This document shows positions 51,539-60,581 of a stretch of DNA of 64,000 bases, piece by piece. A program made the position numbers and the translations under genes. Under the pieces are notes generated by a model. It was not told the DNA's origin and searched no databases. It saw only the letters and a list, made by a program, of their open reading frames with translations. The DNA is taken from NCBI GenBank assembly GCA_031551965.1, contig JAVBMW010000016.1, positions 1 through 64,000 of the forward strand, given 5' to 3'. This DNA is from CALVGQ01 sp031551965. GTDB lineage: Bacteria > Bacillota_I > Bacilli_A > Erysipelotrichales > Erysipelotrichaceae. The stretch's first letter is position 1; each line of letters begins with the position of its first letter.

Positions 51539-52804
51539 ATGGATATTGCAGATAAACTAAGAATTTTAGCTGATAGTGCAAAATATGATGTTTCTTGTAG
51601 CTCAAGTGGAAGTAATCGTAAAAATACAAAAGATGGCATTGGAAATGCTCAACTGTGTGGCATTTGTCATAGTTTTGCAGCAGATGGACGTTGTATTTCT
51701 CTTTTGAAGATATTGATGAGTAATGCCTGTATTTATGATTGCAAATATTGTATCAATCGATGTTCAAATCAAATTGAAAGAGCTTCGTTCACACCTAATG
51801 AAATAGCAGAGCTAACAATCAATTTTTATAAAAGAAATTATATTGAAGGATTATTTTTAAGTTCTGGTATTATTAAAAACCCAGATCATACGATGATGTT
51901 GTTGTGTGAAGCAATCAGTTTGCTTAGAAATAAATATCGTTTTAATGGATATATTCATGCGAAGACAATACCTGGAGCGAGTCAGGATATGATCAATAAA
52001 TTAGGTCGTTTAGTTGACCGAATGAGTATTAATATTGAACTTCCTTCCAGTCAAAGTTTGAAATTGTTGGCTCCAAACAAAGAAAAAGATTTGATTATTG
52101 AGCCAATGAAATATATGACTAAAACGATTCGTGAAGATAAAAAATTTGTAAGGGCTGGACAAACGACCCAACTTATCATTGGAGCAACTCCAGACAGCGA
52201 TTATAAAATTATGGCTTTAGCAGAAAATATGTATGATCGTTTGAGCATGAAAAGAGTATACTATTCTGCCTATGTTCCGCTCAATCAAGATACTTTGTTG
52301 CCGGCAATCAAAGATCCACCGCTATTAAGAGAAAATCGATTGTATCAAGCAGATTGGTTATTGCGATTTTATGGATTTAAAGTTGAAGACTTGTTAAACG
52401 AAGATCAACAAAACTTCAATACCTTGCTTGATCCGAAAGCAGACTGGGCAATACGTAACTTAGATCAGTTTCCTATTGAAATTAATAAAGCTGATTACAA
52501 TACTTTGTTGAAAATTCCAGGGGTAGGAGTATTGTCAGCTAAGAAAATTGTTACTGCAAGGAAATATCATAAGTTAACATTTGAGAGCCTTAAAAAAATG
52601 AATGTAGTTCTAAAAAGGGCAAAATACTTTATTACTTGTGATGGTAAATACTTTTCAAACAGTAATTTCTTTAATACAGATGTCATCAGCGGGGCTTTGA
52701 TTTATGATGAAAGAAAATTGATAGTAGGTTCTAACAATGAACAGCTTAGTTTATTTGAACCGACAACACAGGATAAGATCGAATGCATAACTGGACAATT
52801 GTAG
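51539..52804 (+). CDS. Radical SAM DNA modification/repair protein
   Basis: The 421-residue protein matches the family of putative DNA modification/repair radical SAM proteins (TIGR03916 type). An early CGICHSF motif precedes the radical-SAM cluster motif CIYDCKYC near residue 73. A helix-hairpin-helix at about 320-350 (ADYNTLLKIPGVGVLSAKKI) should bind DNA. The family is usually paired with DUF4130 proteins, often carrying a uracil-DNA glycosylase domain; here the next gene is DUF4130. The ATG at 51539 is set by GTGGTGAAATT. The reaction is unknown. It overlaps the partner by 22 bases. Confidence 0.92.
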   Translation: MDIADKLRILADSAKYDVSCSSSGSNRKNTKDGIGNAQLCGICHSFAADGRCISLLKILMSNACIYDCKYCINRCSNQIERASFTPNEIAELTINFYKRNYIEGLFLSSGIIKNPDHTMMLLCEAISLLRNKYRFNGYIHAKTIPGASQDMINKLGRLVDRMSINIELPSSQSLKLLAPNKEKDLIIEPMKYMTKTIREDKKFVRAGQTTQLIIGATPDSDYKIMALAENMYDRLSMKRVYYSAYVPLNQDTLLPAIKDPPLLRENRLYQADWLLRFYGFKVEDLLNEDQQNFNTLLDPKADWAIRNLDQFPIEINKADYNTLLKIPGVGVLSAKKIVTARKYHKLTFESLKKMNVVLKRAKYFITCDGKYFSNSNFFNTDVISGALIYDERKLIVGSNNEQLSLFEPTTQDKIECITGQL

Positions 52805-53544
52805 ATTACATTTATATATATGATGGGACAATCGATGGTTTACTAACGATTGTCTATGATTGCATGAAAAAAAAACAGGTACCAAGATTTGTATATATTG
52901 AAAAGGATTACATACCTAATTTGATTGATCAAGTTTTGTTTATACAAAGTGATGTAATCAAAGCAAATAAAATGATTGATGCCATTCGATATAAAGTTTC
53001 AGAAATGACTTTGTATTATGTGTATGTAGTATTCTTATCTGGCAAAATAGAAAAATCTAATTTTATTGTCAGGTATTTAATTTATGCATTCAAATATGGT
53101 AAGAACATAAATTATATGAAAAGCTTGGATTGTATAATTGATCTGCATCATTATCATCGTCAAGTGAAGGGAGAGGCACATTTATTGTCGGGCTTCTTAC
53201 GTTTTAAAGAGTTATCGAATCATGTGCTCTATGCCAAAATCGAACCAGATAATGATGTTTTGCACTTATTGGCTGATCATTTTGAAGAACGGCTAAAAAA
53301 TGAAATTTGGATGATTCATGATGCAAAGCGTTCTAAAATCGCATTGTATAATCGTAAAGAATACGTCATTGTTGATGCGGATAATTTAGATTTATCTGCC
53401 TTTGAAACTACTGAAGATGAGTATATGAAACTATGGAAGCAATATTTTAAGAATATCAGTATTAAAGAAAGAGAAAATAAACGTTGTCAAATGCATTTTA
53501 TGCCAAAGAAATATTGGAAGAATATGCTTGAAACAGAAAGTTGA
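52783..53544 (+). CDS. DUF4130 (TIGR03915) putative DNA repair partner
   Basis: The 253-residue protein is the usual partner of the radical-SAM protein upstream. Family marks are IYDGTIDGLLTIVYDC at the start, AHLLSGFLRFKEL in the middle, HLLADHFEERLKNE and the C-terminal MHFMPKKYWKNM. It lacks the C-terminal uracil-DNA glycosylase extension seen in some homologues. It overlaps the gene before it by 22 bases and ends 8 bases before the GroEL-like gene. Role inferred from the conserved pairing only. Confidence 0.9.
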   Translation: MHNWTIVDYIYIYDGTIDGLLTIVYDCMKKKQVPRFVYIEKDYIPNLIDQVLFIQSDVIKANKMIDAIRYKVSEMTLYYVYVVFLSGKIEKSNFIVRYLIYAFKYGKNINYMKSLDCIIDLHHYHRQVKGEAHLLSGFLRFKELSNHVLYAKIEPDNDVLHLLADHFEERLKNEIWMIHDAKRSKIALYNRKEYVIVDADNLDLSAFETTEDEYMKLWKQYFKNISIKERENKRCQMHFMPKKYWKNMLETES

Positions 53545-53552
53545 GATTGAAA

Positions 53553-55196
53553 ATGAAAAAAAGAGTATTTACTCAATTAGAAGCAAGGAATGGACTAATT
53601 AGTGGAATTGATCTATTAGCGAATACGATCAAAGGGACACTAGGACCAAAGGGCAGAAATGTGGTGATCGCAAACGAATACATTGGTCCCTACATAACTA
53701 ATGATGGTGCGACGATTGCCAGAGAGTTTGAAGTTGAGGATGCGCTACAAAATGTTGGTGTAGAGCTATTAAAGGAAGTAGCTTTAAAGACAAATGATTT
53801 GGCAGGAGATGGAACAACTACAGCGACTTTGTTGGCACAAAAAATGATCCATGAAGGATTGGAATATATCAACAATGGATATAACCCAATTTTGATCAAA
53901 GAAGGAATTGCCAAGTCAATAGATTTTTGTGTTGCTTATCTTGAACGATCTAGAATAAATATTGTAGACAATCATCAAATCGTTGAGGTTGCGACAATTT
54001 CATCAGGGGTTACCGATATTGGTGAAATTATTGGCGACGCATTTAAACAGATCGGCAATGATGCATTAATCACTATAGAAGAATCTAAAAGTTCCAAAAC
54101 GAGCTTAGAGATTGTTAAAGGATATCAGATTGATGAAGGATATTGCTCAGCTTATATGGCCAATGATAAATCTAAAATGATTACTGAATATAAGGATCCC
54201 TATTTTTTAATTACAGACCAGAAAATCATTGAGCTGTCACAAATCGTTTCAATACTAAATCAGCTAATAGAAATAGAAGGAAATTTAGTGCTTATTGCTG
54301 ATTCTATAAGCGAGGAAGTTTTATCAACATTAGTCATCAATAACATGCAGAGTATTTTAAATGTCGTAGCAGTTAAAGCGCCATCCAGCCATGAATCCAA
54401 GAAAGAGATATTAGAAGACCTGGCGATTATAACGGGTACTAGAGTGCTCGGGAATGCGATTAGTGGACCTCTTGAAAAAATAATGATTAAAGATTTAGGT
54501 AGATCAGCATCTGTCAAGGTTACAAAAAATGAAACGATTATCATGGATGGCAAAGCCAATAATGAAGAATTAAGTTTAAAAATCGAACAAATGAAATACT
54601 TGATGAATCAAGATATTATTGATTTTGAAAGGAATCGTATTCAAAATAGGTTAGCGAAACTTTCGCAATCTGCAGCAGTAATAAAAGTTGGTGCTGTTAC
54701 TGAACTTGAGTTAAAAGAAAAAAAGATGAAAATCGAAGATGCATTATGTGCTACAAAGGTTGCGATCAAGGAAGGTATATTACCTGGTTCTGGAAAAGCT
54801 TTTTTGAATACTGCAAAAGCTTTAAGCAAATATATGAGTGATGAAAGCGAAGAAGATACGATTGGACGTATGATCATTTTAAAGACATTAAAAGAGCCGG
54901 TATTGCAGTTATTAAGAAATGCAGGAATAAAGGATATTGAACTAATTTTTAATCAAATTGAATCTTCTGCACCAACATGTGGATATGATATCAGAAAGTC
55001 ATGCATAGTTGATCTAGTCGAAACCGGGATCATTGATCCATTTATGGTTGAAAAGGTAGCACTTGAATCAGCAGCTAGTATTGCATCGCTAATATTGACT
55101 ACAGATAGTGTGCTAGTAGACATCTCAATGGATAGCATTATAAAAAAAGGACTCAATGATCAACTGATACAAGACAACACAAACGGAACTTTCTAA
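53553..55196 (+). CDS. Divergent GroEL-like chaperonin without GroES
   Basis: The 547-residue protein is a group I chaperonin. Equatorial ATP motifs are intact: TLGPKGRNVV, ITNDGATIA, AGDGTTTATLLAQ, and KMKIEDALCATK with the catalytic aspartate. The apical domain diverges: KAPSSHESKK replaces the usual KAPGFGDRRK, GYCSAYM replaces GYxSPYF, and GILPGSG replaces the GGG loop. The C-terminal glycine-methionine tail is missing. No groES and no CIRCE-type operator is near. It is the third gene of the radical-SAM/DUF4130 operon, 8 bases after it. It may be a specialised paralogue, or the main GroEL of a reduced genome. Confidence 0.92.
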   Translation: MKKRVFTQLEARNGLISGIDLLANTIKGTLGPKGRNVVIANEYIGPYITNDGATIAREFEVEDALQNVGVELLKEVALKTNDLAGDGTTTATLLAQKMIHEGLEYINNGYNPILIKEGIAKSIDFCVAYLERSRINIVDNHQIVEVATISSGVTDIGEIIGDAFKQIGNDALITIEESKSSKTSLEIVKGYQIDEGYCSAYMANDKSKMITEYKDPYFLITDQKIIELSQIVSILNQLIEIEGNLVLIADSISEEVLSTLVINNMQSILNVVAVKAPSSHESKKEILEDLAIITGTRVLGNAISGPLEKIMIKDLGRSASVKVTKNETIIMDGKANNEELSLKIEQMKYLMNQDIIDFERNRIQNRLAKLSQSAAVIKVGAVTELELKEKKMKIEDALCATKVAIKEGILPGSGKAFLNTAKALSKYMSDESEEDTIGRMIILKTLKEPVLQLLRNAGIKDIELIFNQIESSAPTCGYDIRKSCIVDLVETGIIDPFMVEKVALESAASIASLILTTDSVLVDISMDSIIKKGLNDQLIQDNTNGTF

Positions 55197-55268
55197 ATGA
55201 TAGTAAACCAGAATTATGTTATATTAATATCATAAGTAAGTAAATTCGCAAAAAAGAAAGGAACGATT

Positions 55269-56116
55269 ATGCTAAGTTATTTAAAAGGAGATCTTTTATC
55301 AAGTCCTGCTCAAGTTCAGGTAAATACCGTGAATACAGTTGGCGTAATGGGAAAAGGTATTGCTTTACAGTTTAAAAATAAGTATCCTAAGATGTTTTTG
55401 GATTATCAACAAGCATGTAACGAGAATAAATTTGATGTTGGAAACTTGTTTTTATGGAAATCAGAAATGAAGTGGATTTTAATGTTTCCAACAAAAAAGA
55501 GTGGAAAAATCCTTCTAAAATTGAATATGTTGAAGAAGGTTTAAAAAAATTTGTGATTAATTATGATAAATTAGGAATTGAATCAATTGCTTTTCCAAAG
55601 CTTGGTTGCGGAAATGGAAAGTTGGATTGGAAAGATGTAAAGCCTTTAATGGAAAAATATTTAAAACCATTACCTATAACGGTTTATATTTATGTAGATG
55701 GTTATACAGAAATGTTTCCACAGAAAAAGGAAGGTTTGAACTGCCAAGAACATTCAAAATTTAAAAATTTAAATTTTGATGCGCTTAAAAAGGATATTAA
55801 AGAAACACTGACTTATAATAATAACATTTTATACTCAGATGGTTTGCTGAAGCATATAGAATGGAATGATAACAGAATAGTCATTCAAAATGGAAATACA
55901 ATTGAAATTGAAGAAAGCCAGTTATGCGATTTTTGGGATTATATTAAAAATGTGGGTGTAATAGAAGTAAAGAAAATACCAGAAATGTTTTCTGAATTTT
56001 CTACAGTTATGTTACAAGTGTTTGAAAGATTACATTATATTCAACCTGTTTTAATTGCTAAAAATGAAGAGTATTTAAACGAGGGTGCTGGTTATCAATG
56101 TGTGGTGGCATCATGA
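55269..56116 (+). CDS. darG: DarG-like macrodomain antitoxin, read through a -1 frameshift
   Basis: DarG removes ADP-ribose from DNA and neutralises DarT. Frame 1 from ATG 55269 gives YLKGDLLSSPAQVQVNTVNT, VGVMGKGIALQFK and WILMFPTKK, then runs off to a stop at residue 92. The -1 frame continues the domain as EWKNPSKIEYVEEGLKKF, then IAFPKLGCGNGKLDW and a C-terminal domain of about 125 residues. The two frames join exactly at A AAA AAG (55493-55499). A -1 slip there gives 282 residues with the catalytic FPTK lysine and the rest of the macrodomain. GAAAGGAACGATT precedes the start. The stop overlaps darT by ATGA. One missing A would be the mundane explanation. Confidence 0.8.
55493..55538 (+). 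promoter_or_regulatory. Candidate -1 frameshift signal in darG
   Basis: The heptamer A AAA AAG is in the X XXY YYZ phase (codons ACA AAA AAG), identical to the E. coli dnaX slip site. CCTTCT (55511-55516) can pair with AGAAGG (55534-55539), a 6-bp stem starting 11 bases downstream. The zero-frame product ends after 91 residues. Confidence 0.6.
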
Positions 56117-57132
56117 CTTATAGAGAAATAATTGATGCACAAATGTCTGAACTACCAGAATCAATGAGCTGGTGGCCGAATTATTTTTATCATTTCACAA
56201 ATATTGAAAATGCTATAGGAATTATTAGTAGAGACTGGATATATAGTAGACAAGATGCTGTTGTTTTAGATGTTATGAAAACGGATAATGCTAGTCAATC
56301 AGTTATGTCTGAAACATCTGGTTTAATAAAGAAATATGCTCGCCTTTATTTTAGACCTTTAACACCTACTCAATATAATAATGAAGGTTATAAACCTGTA
56401 CATACTAGAAGGTATCGTGATGCTAATTGTGCATTTCCGGTATTCTTTGTTTTGGATGCAGAAAGTATTTTGAATCAAAAAGACACTCAATTTTCTCCAG
56501 TTAGTTGTGCTGGGAAACAAATTCTTAATTTATTTTCGGGAGAGGATTCATATGCTAAATTGCCTTTTAAGAAAATATATAATGTTGGGCCAATACAAAA
56601 TATTGATAGAGAAGACATAGTAAGGCATAGACAAGCAGAGGTTTTAAATGAATTTGGGTTTTCTTTGCATAATTCTTTAAAAAGTATTGTATGTCGTAGC
56701 ATTGCGGAAAAGCAAACATTATTGTATTTATTAAATAAGTTTCACCCAAATAAATTCGAGCAATATCGAAGTTTAATTAAATTTTCTCCTGAGCAAAATT
56801 TATTTTTCAATAATGGAGTTTTTATAAAAAATATTGTATATTTCGATGGAAAAATTACAGTAGTTTTAAATGAAATACGAAAGCGGATCAAAAAACAAGA
56901 AAGCATTGGAAATGATTTTATAGTTGAAACCACCTTAGAATACATTGATGAATTAGGAAACTATGTGGGATATGAACATTTCATAAAATCTTTTAATTAT
57001 GCGAATACCCAATATGGATTTTATAATCTCTCAAAACCGGATAATGCTATTTATGTTATCGTAGAAATACGTTTTGACAACAATCTTATGTACAATAATT
57101 TGCTAAACTTAAGTGATGAAATTGTAATTTAA
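56113..57132 (+). CDS. darT: DarT-like DNA ADP-ribosyltransferase toxin
   Basis: DarT (DUF4433) transfers ADP-ribose from NAD to thymidine in single-stranded DNA and blocks replication. The N-terminal 210 residues have the family marks: YHFTNIENAIGII with the NAD-binding histidine, KKYARLYFRPLTPTQYN with the conserved arginine, CAFPVFFVLD, and RHRQAEVLNEF with the catalytic glutamate. A further 125 residues form an extra C-terminal domain that I do not recognise. The ATG at 56113 overlaps the darG stop, so the antitoxin comes first and translation is coupled. All catalytic positions look intact, which implies that a working antitoxin is needed. Confidence 0.88.
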   Translation: MTYREIIDAQMSELPESMSWWPNYFYHFTNIENAIGIISRDWIYSRQDAVVLDVMKTDNASQSVMSETSGLIKKYARLYFRPLTPTQYNNEGYKPVHTRRYRDANCAFPVFFVLDAESILNQKDTQFSPVSCAGKQILNLFSGEDSYAKLPFKKIYNVGPIQNIDREDIVRHRQAEVLNEFGFSLHNSLKSIVCRSIAEKQTLLYLLNKFHPNKFEQYRSLIKFSPEQNLFFNNGVFIKNIVYFDGKITVVLNEIRKRIKKQESIGNDFIVETTLEYIDELGNYVGYEHFIKSFNYANTQYGFYNLSKPDNAIYVIVEIRFDNNLMYNNLLNLSDEIVI

Positions 57133-57192
57133 TATTAAAGAAAAGTCTATTAGAAAAGCTCATCACTTATATTCAACTGTTTTGTTTCTATT

Positions 57193-57232
57193 ATCTACTT
57201 TAGATGGAACTTATTCTAATGTAGATTTTTTC
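57193..57232 (+). terminator. Terminator of darGT
   Basis: ATCTAC pairs with GTAGAT around an AT-rich loop and is followed by TTTTTT. The rest of 57133-57341 shows no gene. Confidence 0.6.
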
Positions 57233-57341
57233 TATTGTTGCCTTAGAGTATATTCTATGAATTTAAACTAATACTAAAGATAGTTAAAGTTGAAATATAA
57301 AAACTATAGGTTGATAATATTAAAGGAAGGAGTGATTTATT

Positions 57342-59069
57342 TTGAAGAAATATTTTCTGTTTCTCATTGTTTTATCTTGTTTAGTTGGATGCTCAGTAAA
57401 GAAGCAAGAAGATGAAGTAGAAGTGATCAGTTTGCCAGAGAATACTGAAGAAACTAGTTCTAACAAAATTGAAGAAGTTTTATCCAAATTAACGATATCC
57501 CAAAAAGTAGGTCAATTATTTTTTGTTTGTTTAGAAGGCGATGAAGTGAATCAATCGATCCTCGATTTTTTAAATGATACAGAAGTTGGAAATATAATTT
57601 TATTCAAAAAGAACATTACTTCTAAAGATCAACTAGTACAGTTTAATCAAACTTTAAGTAAAAAAATAGTAGAAAATACAACTGTCTATCCATTTATTTC
57701 AATTGATCAAGAAGGCGGCGATGTTACACGAATCCAAAAAGAAGCGGTGATTTATCCGTCGAATATGGCAGTGAGTGCAGCTCAGGCAACTTCTTATCCT
57801 GAATCAATGGGTGAAAGTATGGCTAAAGAGCTGACATCACTCGGAATTAATTTCAATTTTGCACCAGTGGTGGACGTGAATAGTAATCCGGATAACCCAG
57901 TAATCAAAAATCGTTCCTACTCTGACGATCCTTATGTAGTCGCTCAATATGCATTAGGCATGATCGAAGGATTACAACGAGGTGGGGTTTTAAGTAGTGT
58001 TAAACATTTTCCAGGGCATGGTAATACACAAACAGATTCTCATTTTGGTCTTCCAGTAATAGATAAAAGTTTAGATGAATTGAAACAAATGGAATTGATC
58101 CCTTTTCAAAAAGCAATTGATTTTGGAGTTGATGCGGTTATGATGGCGCATATCCTTTTCCCGCAAATTGAACAAAATGAAATTCCTGCAACATTATCAA
58201 AAACAATTATTCAAGACTTATTACGTAAAGAAATGGGATTTGATGGTATTGTTATTACTGATAGTATGAGAATGGATGCGATTTCAAAATTCTTTGGTGA
58301 AGCTGAAGGATCCATTCAAGCAATCAATGCAGGGGTAGACATGGTGATCTTAGGCACTGGTAAAATTAGTGAAGATAATCTAGTTGTTCAAAAAGAAGCA
58401 ATTTTAGCAGTAAGAAAAGCTGTAGAAGATGGAACGATTTCTGAAGATGTATTAGACGAACATGTAAGAAGAATATTAATTGAAAAAGAAAAATTAGGCT
58501 TGTTGGATCAAGCCACAACGGGTGAGTTTACTGTTTATCAAACTTCTCAAGAAAAAGCAGAAATGATCAGTCGAAAAAGTATTACATTAATGAAAGATGA
58601 AATTTCATTGCCTTTTGATTTAACTAAAAAGATTTTATTTATATCGACGAAAACGGGTATGCTTTTAGATGAAGAAGCTACAAGCCTCAGTGATGAAAAT
58701 ACCTTTGCATATTTAGGAGCTAAAGTCTTTGGTCAAGACTATAAGATAATTGATGGAAACCCAAATACAAAACAATCAAATGAGATATTAACGATTGTAG
58801 ATAATTATGATTTAGTGGTGATTGCGAGTGGAAACAGTACAACTAATGCGAATCAAAAGAATTTAATTGAAAAAATAACGGAAAAAAAAGATGTGATCTT
58901 AATATTATTGAATATTCCTTATGATGCTCGTTCATTTCCAAATGCTAAAACAATTATTTGTGGATATGAATATACGCCATTATCAGTGAAAAGTATACTT
59001 GATAGTTTAAAAACCGGAGTTTTTTATGGAGTCTTACCTGTTAGGGTGGATGGATTTAGTAAAGATTAG
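57342..59069 (+). CDS. GH3 beta-N-acetylhexosaminidase lipoprotein (NagZ-like)
   Basis: The 575-residue protein begins at a TTG codon behind AAGGAGTG and has a lipobox LVGC (cysteine 17). The GH3 barrel carries FISIDQEGGDVTRI, KHFPGHGNTQTDSH with the catalytic histidine, and DGIVITDSMRMDAI with the nucleophile aspartate. Those are the marks of NagZ, which removes N-acetylglucosamine from wall fragments. The C-terminal 200 residues resemble the second domain of the two-domain Firmicute enzymes. The lipid anchor places it outside, for cell-wall turnover and amino-sugar recovery. Confidence 0.92.
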   Translation: MKKYFLFLIVLSCLVGCSVKKQEDEVEVISLPENTEETSSNKIEEVLSKLTISQKVGQLFFVCLEGDEVNQSILDFLNDTEVGNIILFKKNITSKDQLVQFNQTLSKKIVENTTVYPFISIDQEGGDVTRIQKEAVIYPSNMAVSAAQATSYPESMGESMAKELTSLGINFNFAPVVDVNSNPDNPVIKNRSYSDDPYVVAQYALGMIEGLQRGGVLSSVKHFPGHGNTQTDSHFGLPVIDKSLDELKQMELIPFQKAIDFGVDAVMMAHILFPQIEQNEIPATLSKTIIQDLLRKEMGFDGIVITDSMRMDAISKFFGEAEGSIQAINAGVDMVILGTGKISEDNLVVQKEAILAVRKAVEDGTISEDVLDEHVRRILIEKEKLGLLDQATTGEFTVYQTSQEKAEMISRKSITLMKDEISLPFDLTKKILFISTKTGMLLDEEATSLSDENTFAYLGAKVFGQDYKIIDGNPNTKQSNEILTIVDNYDLVVIASGNSTTNANQKNLIEKITEKKDVILILLNIPYDARSFPNAKTIICGYEYTPLSVKSILDSLKTGVFYGVLPVRVDGFSKD

Positions 59070-59071
59070 TA

Positions 59072-59100
59072 TTGAAATTGTGAAAAGAAAAACGTATAAT
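59072..59100 (+). promoter_or_regulatory. uraA promoter
   Basis: TTGAAA (59072-59077), 17 bases, TATAAT (59095-59100). The leader is about 125 bases. Confidence 0.9.
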
Positions 59101-59113
59101 GTTTTCAGCGAAG

Positions 59114-59199
59114 GTCCTTTAAATTATTCCGAGAGAATAATAAGGCAGAAAACCTGAAGATTTTAATTAGGTATTCAAGGCCCTTTATGGGCTTTTTTT
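59114..59199 (+). promoter_or_regulatory. PyrR-type attenuator before the uracil permease
   Basis: GTCCTTTAAATTATTCCGAG and the following bases form a PyrR binding loop: lower stem CCTT/AAGG, internal bulge, upper stem ATTATT/AATAAT, hexaloop CCGAGA fitting CNGNGA. A terminator hairpin (GCCC/GGGC plus seven T, 59177-59199) follows. High UMP would bind PyrR and favour termination. Confidence 0.75.
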
Positions 59200-59231
59200 G
59201 TGGGGCTTAGCTGGAAAAGGGGATTATTGCA

Positions 59232-60518
59232 ATGTCAGAGAAAAAAGATTTGATTTTAGATGTTAACGACAAACCAGATTTTGGTACATGGATTTTCTTG
59301 AGTTTTCAACATGTTTTCGCAATGTTTGGAGCTACAATTTTAGTTCCGATTCTTACAGGTTTTCCTATTTCGGTTGCCTTATTTGCATCAGGGCTTGGAA
59401 CAGTGATTTATTCATTTATCACTAAATTCAAAGTTCCAGTTTATTTAGGTTCTTCATTTGCCTATATATCTGCAGTTATTATTGCAGTGCAAGCGATGGG
59501 TGGAGATGTAAGTGCCTCTCAAACAGGATTGATTTTAGTAGGGCTTATTTATGCTGGAGTTGCGATCATAATTAATTTTATTGGGACAAAATGGATTGAT
59601 CGTATGCTTCCACCAATCGTAATTGGACCAATGATTGCGGTTATCGGGCTTGGTCTTGCAGGTTCTGCAATATCAAATGCAGGTTTTGTAGTTGGTGGCG
59701 ATTGGAAAATGATGTTGGTCGCTATGTTTACATTTATATTGACAGCACTTGTATCAACAAAGGCAAAAGGTTTCTTTAAAATAATCCCATTCCTATGTGG
59801 AATTTTAGGAGGTTATTTATTTGCGTTAAGTTTAAATCTTGTTGATTTTTCCGGTGTGATCAATGTTTGGAACAATGCACCATTACATGGTATTATAGGT
59901 TTACCGGAGTTTATGTTTCCTTTTGCAGTACCAGGATTTGGACAATACAGTTTGTATTTTGGACCTGAAACGTTCGCTATTTTACCAGTGGCACTAGTAA
60001 CGATTTCTGAGCATATTGGAGATCATTCAGTGTTAAGTAAAATTTGCGGTAGGGATTTTCTAAAAGATCCAGGTCTAAGCAAAACATTAATGGGTGATGG
60101 AATTGCAACATCTGTCTCAGCATTACTTGGTGGACCAGCTAATACAACTTACGGTGAAAATACAGGTGTTATTGGAATGACTCGTGTTGCATCCGTTTGG
60201 GTAACAGTCGGAGCTGCATGTATCGCAATGATTCTTTCTTGTATACCACTGTTCTCTGCAATATTATCAACTATTCCAAGCTGTGTGCTTGGGGGAATGT
60301 CAATTTTATTGTATGGGGTTATTGCCTCTAATGGTCTTCGTGTATTGATCGATAATCAAGTTGATTTTTCAAAACAACGTAACTTGATCGTTGCATCAGC
60401 GATGCTTGTAATTGGATTAGGCGGTGCCGTATTACCACTTGGAAATCTAGTTACTTTATCAGGAACTGCTTTATCAGCCACAGTTGGAATTATCTTAAAC
60501 TTGATTTTACCAGAATAA
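59232..60518 (+). CDS. Uracil permease (UraA/PyrP)
   Basis: The 428-residue transporter belongs to the nucleobase:cation symporter-2 family, with about 12-14 membrane segments. It shows FQHVFAMFGATILVPILTG at the start, VYLGSSFAYI, the family signature LGGPANTTYGENTGVIGMTR near residue 290, and HIGDHSVLSK. UraA-type features and a PyrR attenuator point to uracil rather than purines. A strong terminator follows. Confidence 0.93.
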   Translation: MSEKKDLILDVNDKPDFGTWIFLSFQHVFAMFGATILVPILTGFPISVALFASGLGTVIYSFITKFKVPVYLGSSFAYISAVIIAVQAMGGDVSASQTGLILVGLIYAGVAIIINFIGTKWIDRMLPPIVIGPMIAVIGLGLAGSAISNAGFVVGGDWKMMLVAMFTFILTALVSTKAKGFFKIIPFLCGILGGYLFALSLNLVDFSGVINVWNNAPLHGIIGLPEFMFPFAVPGFGQYSLYFGPETFAILPVALVTISEHIGDHSVLSKICGRDFLKDPGLSKTLMGDGIATSVSALLGGPANTTYGENTGVIGMTRVASVWVTVGAACIAMILSCIPLFSAILSTIPSCVLGGMSILLYGVIASNGLRVLIDNQVDFSKQRNLIVASAMLVIGLGGAVLPLGNLVTLSGTALSATVGIILNLILPE

Positions 60519-60532
60519 TATTACAGAATTCT

Positions 60533-60555
60533 AAGGACCAGCAATGGTCCTTTTA
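60533..60555 (+). terminator. Terminator of the uracil permease gene
   Basis: AAGGACC/GGTCCTT with a 6-base loop is followed by TTTT. Confidence 0.92.
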
Positions 60556-60581
60556 TGATATGATTATTGGGGGATGATGTT

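Noticed and set aside
53690..54877. Antisense frames inside the GroEL-like gene
   Set aside because: They are shadows of a strongly conserved chaperonin frame and lack ribosome binding sites.
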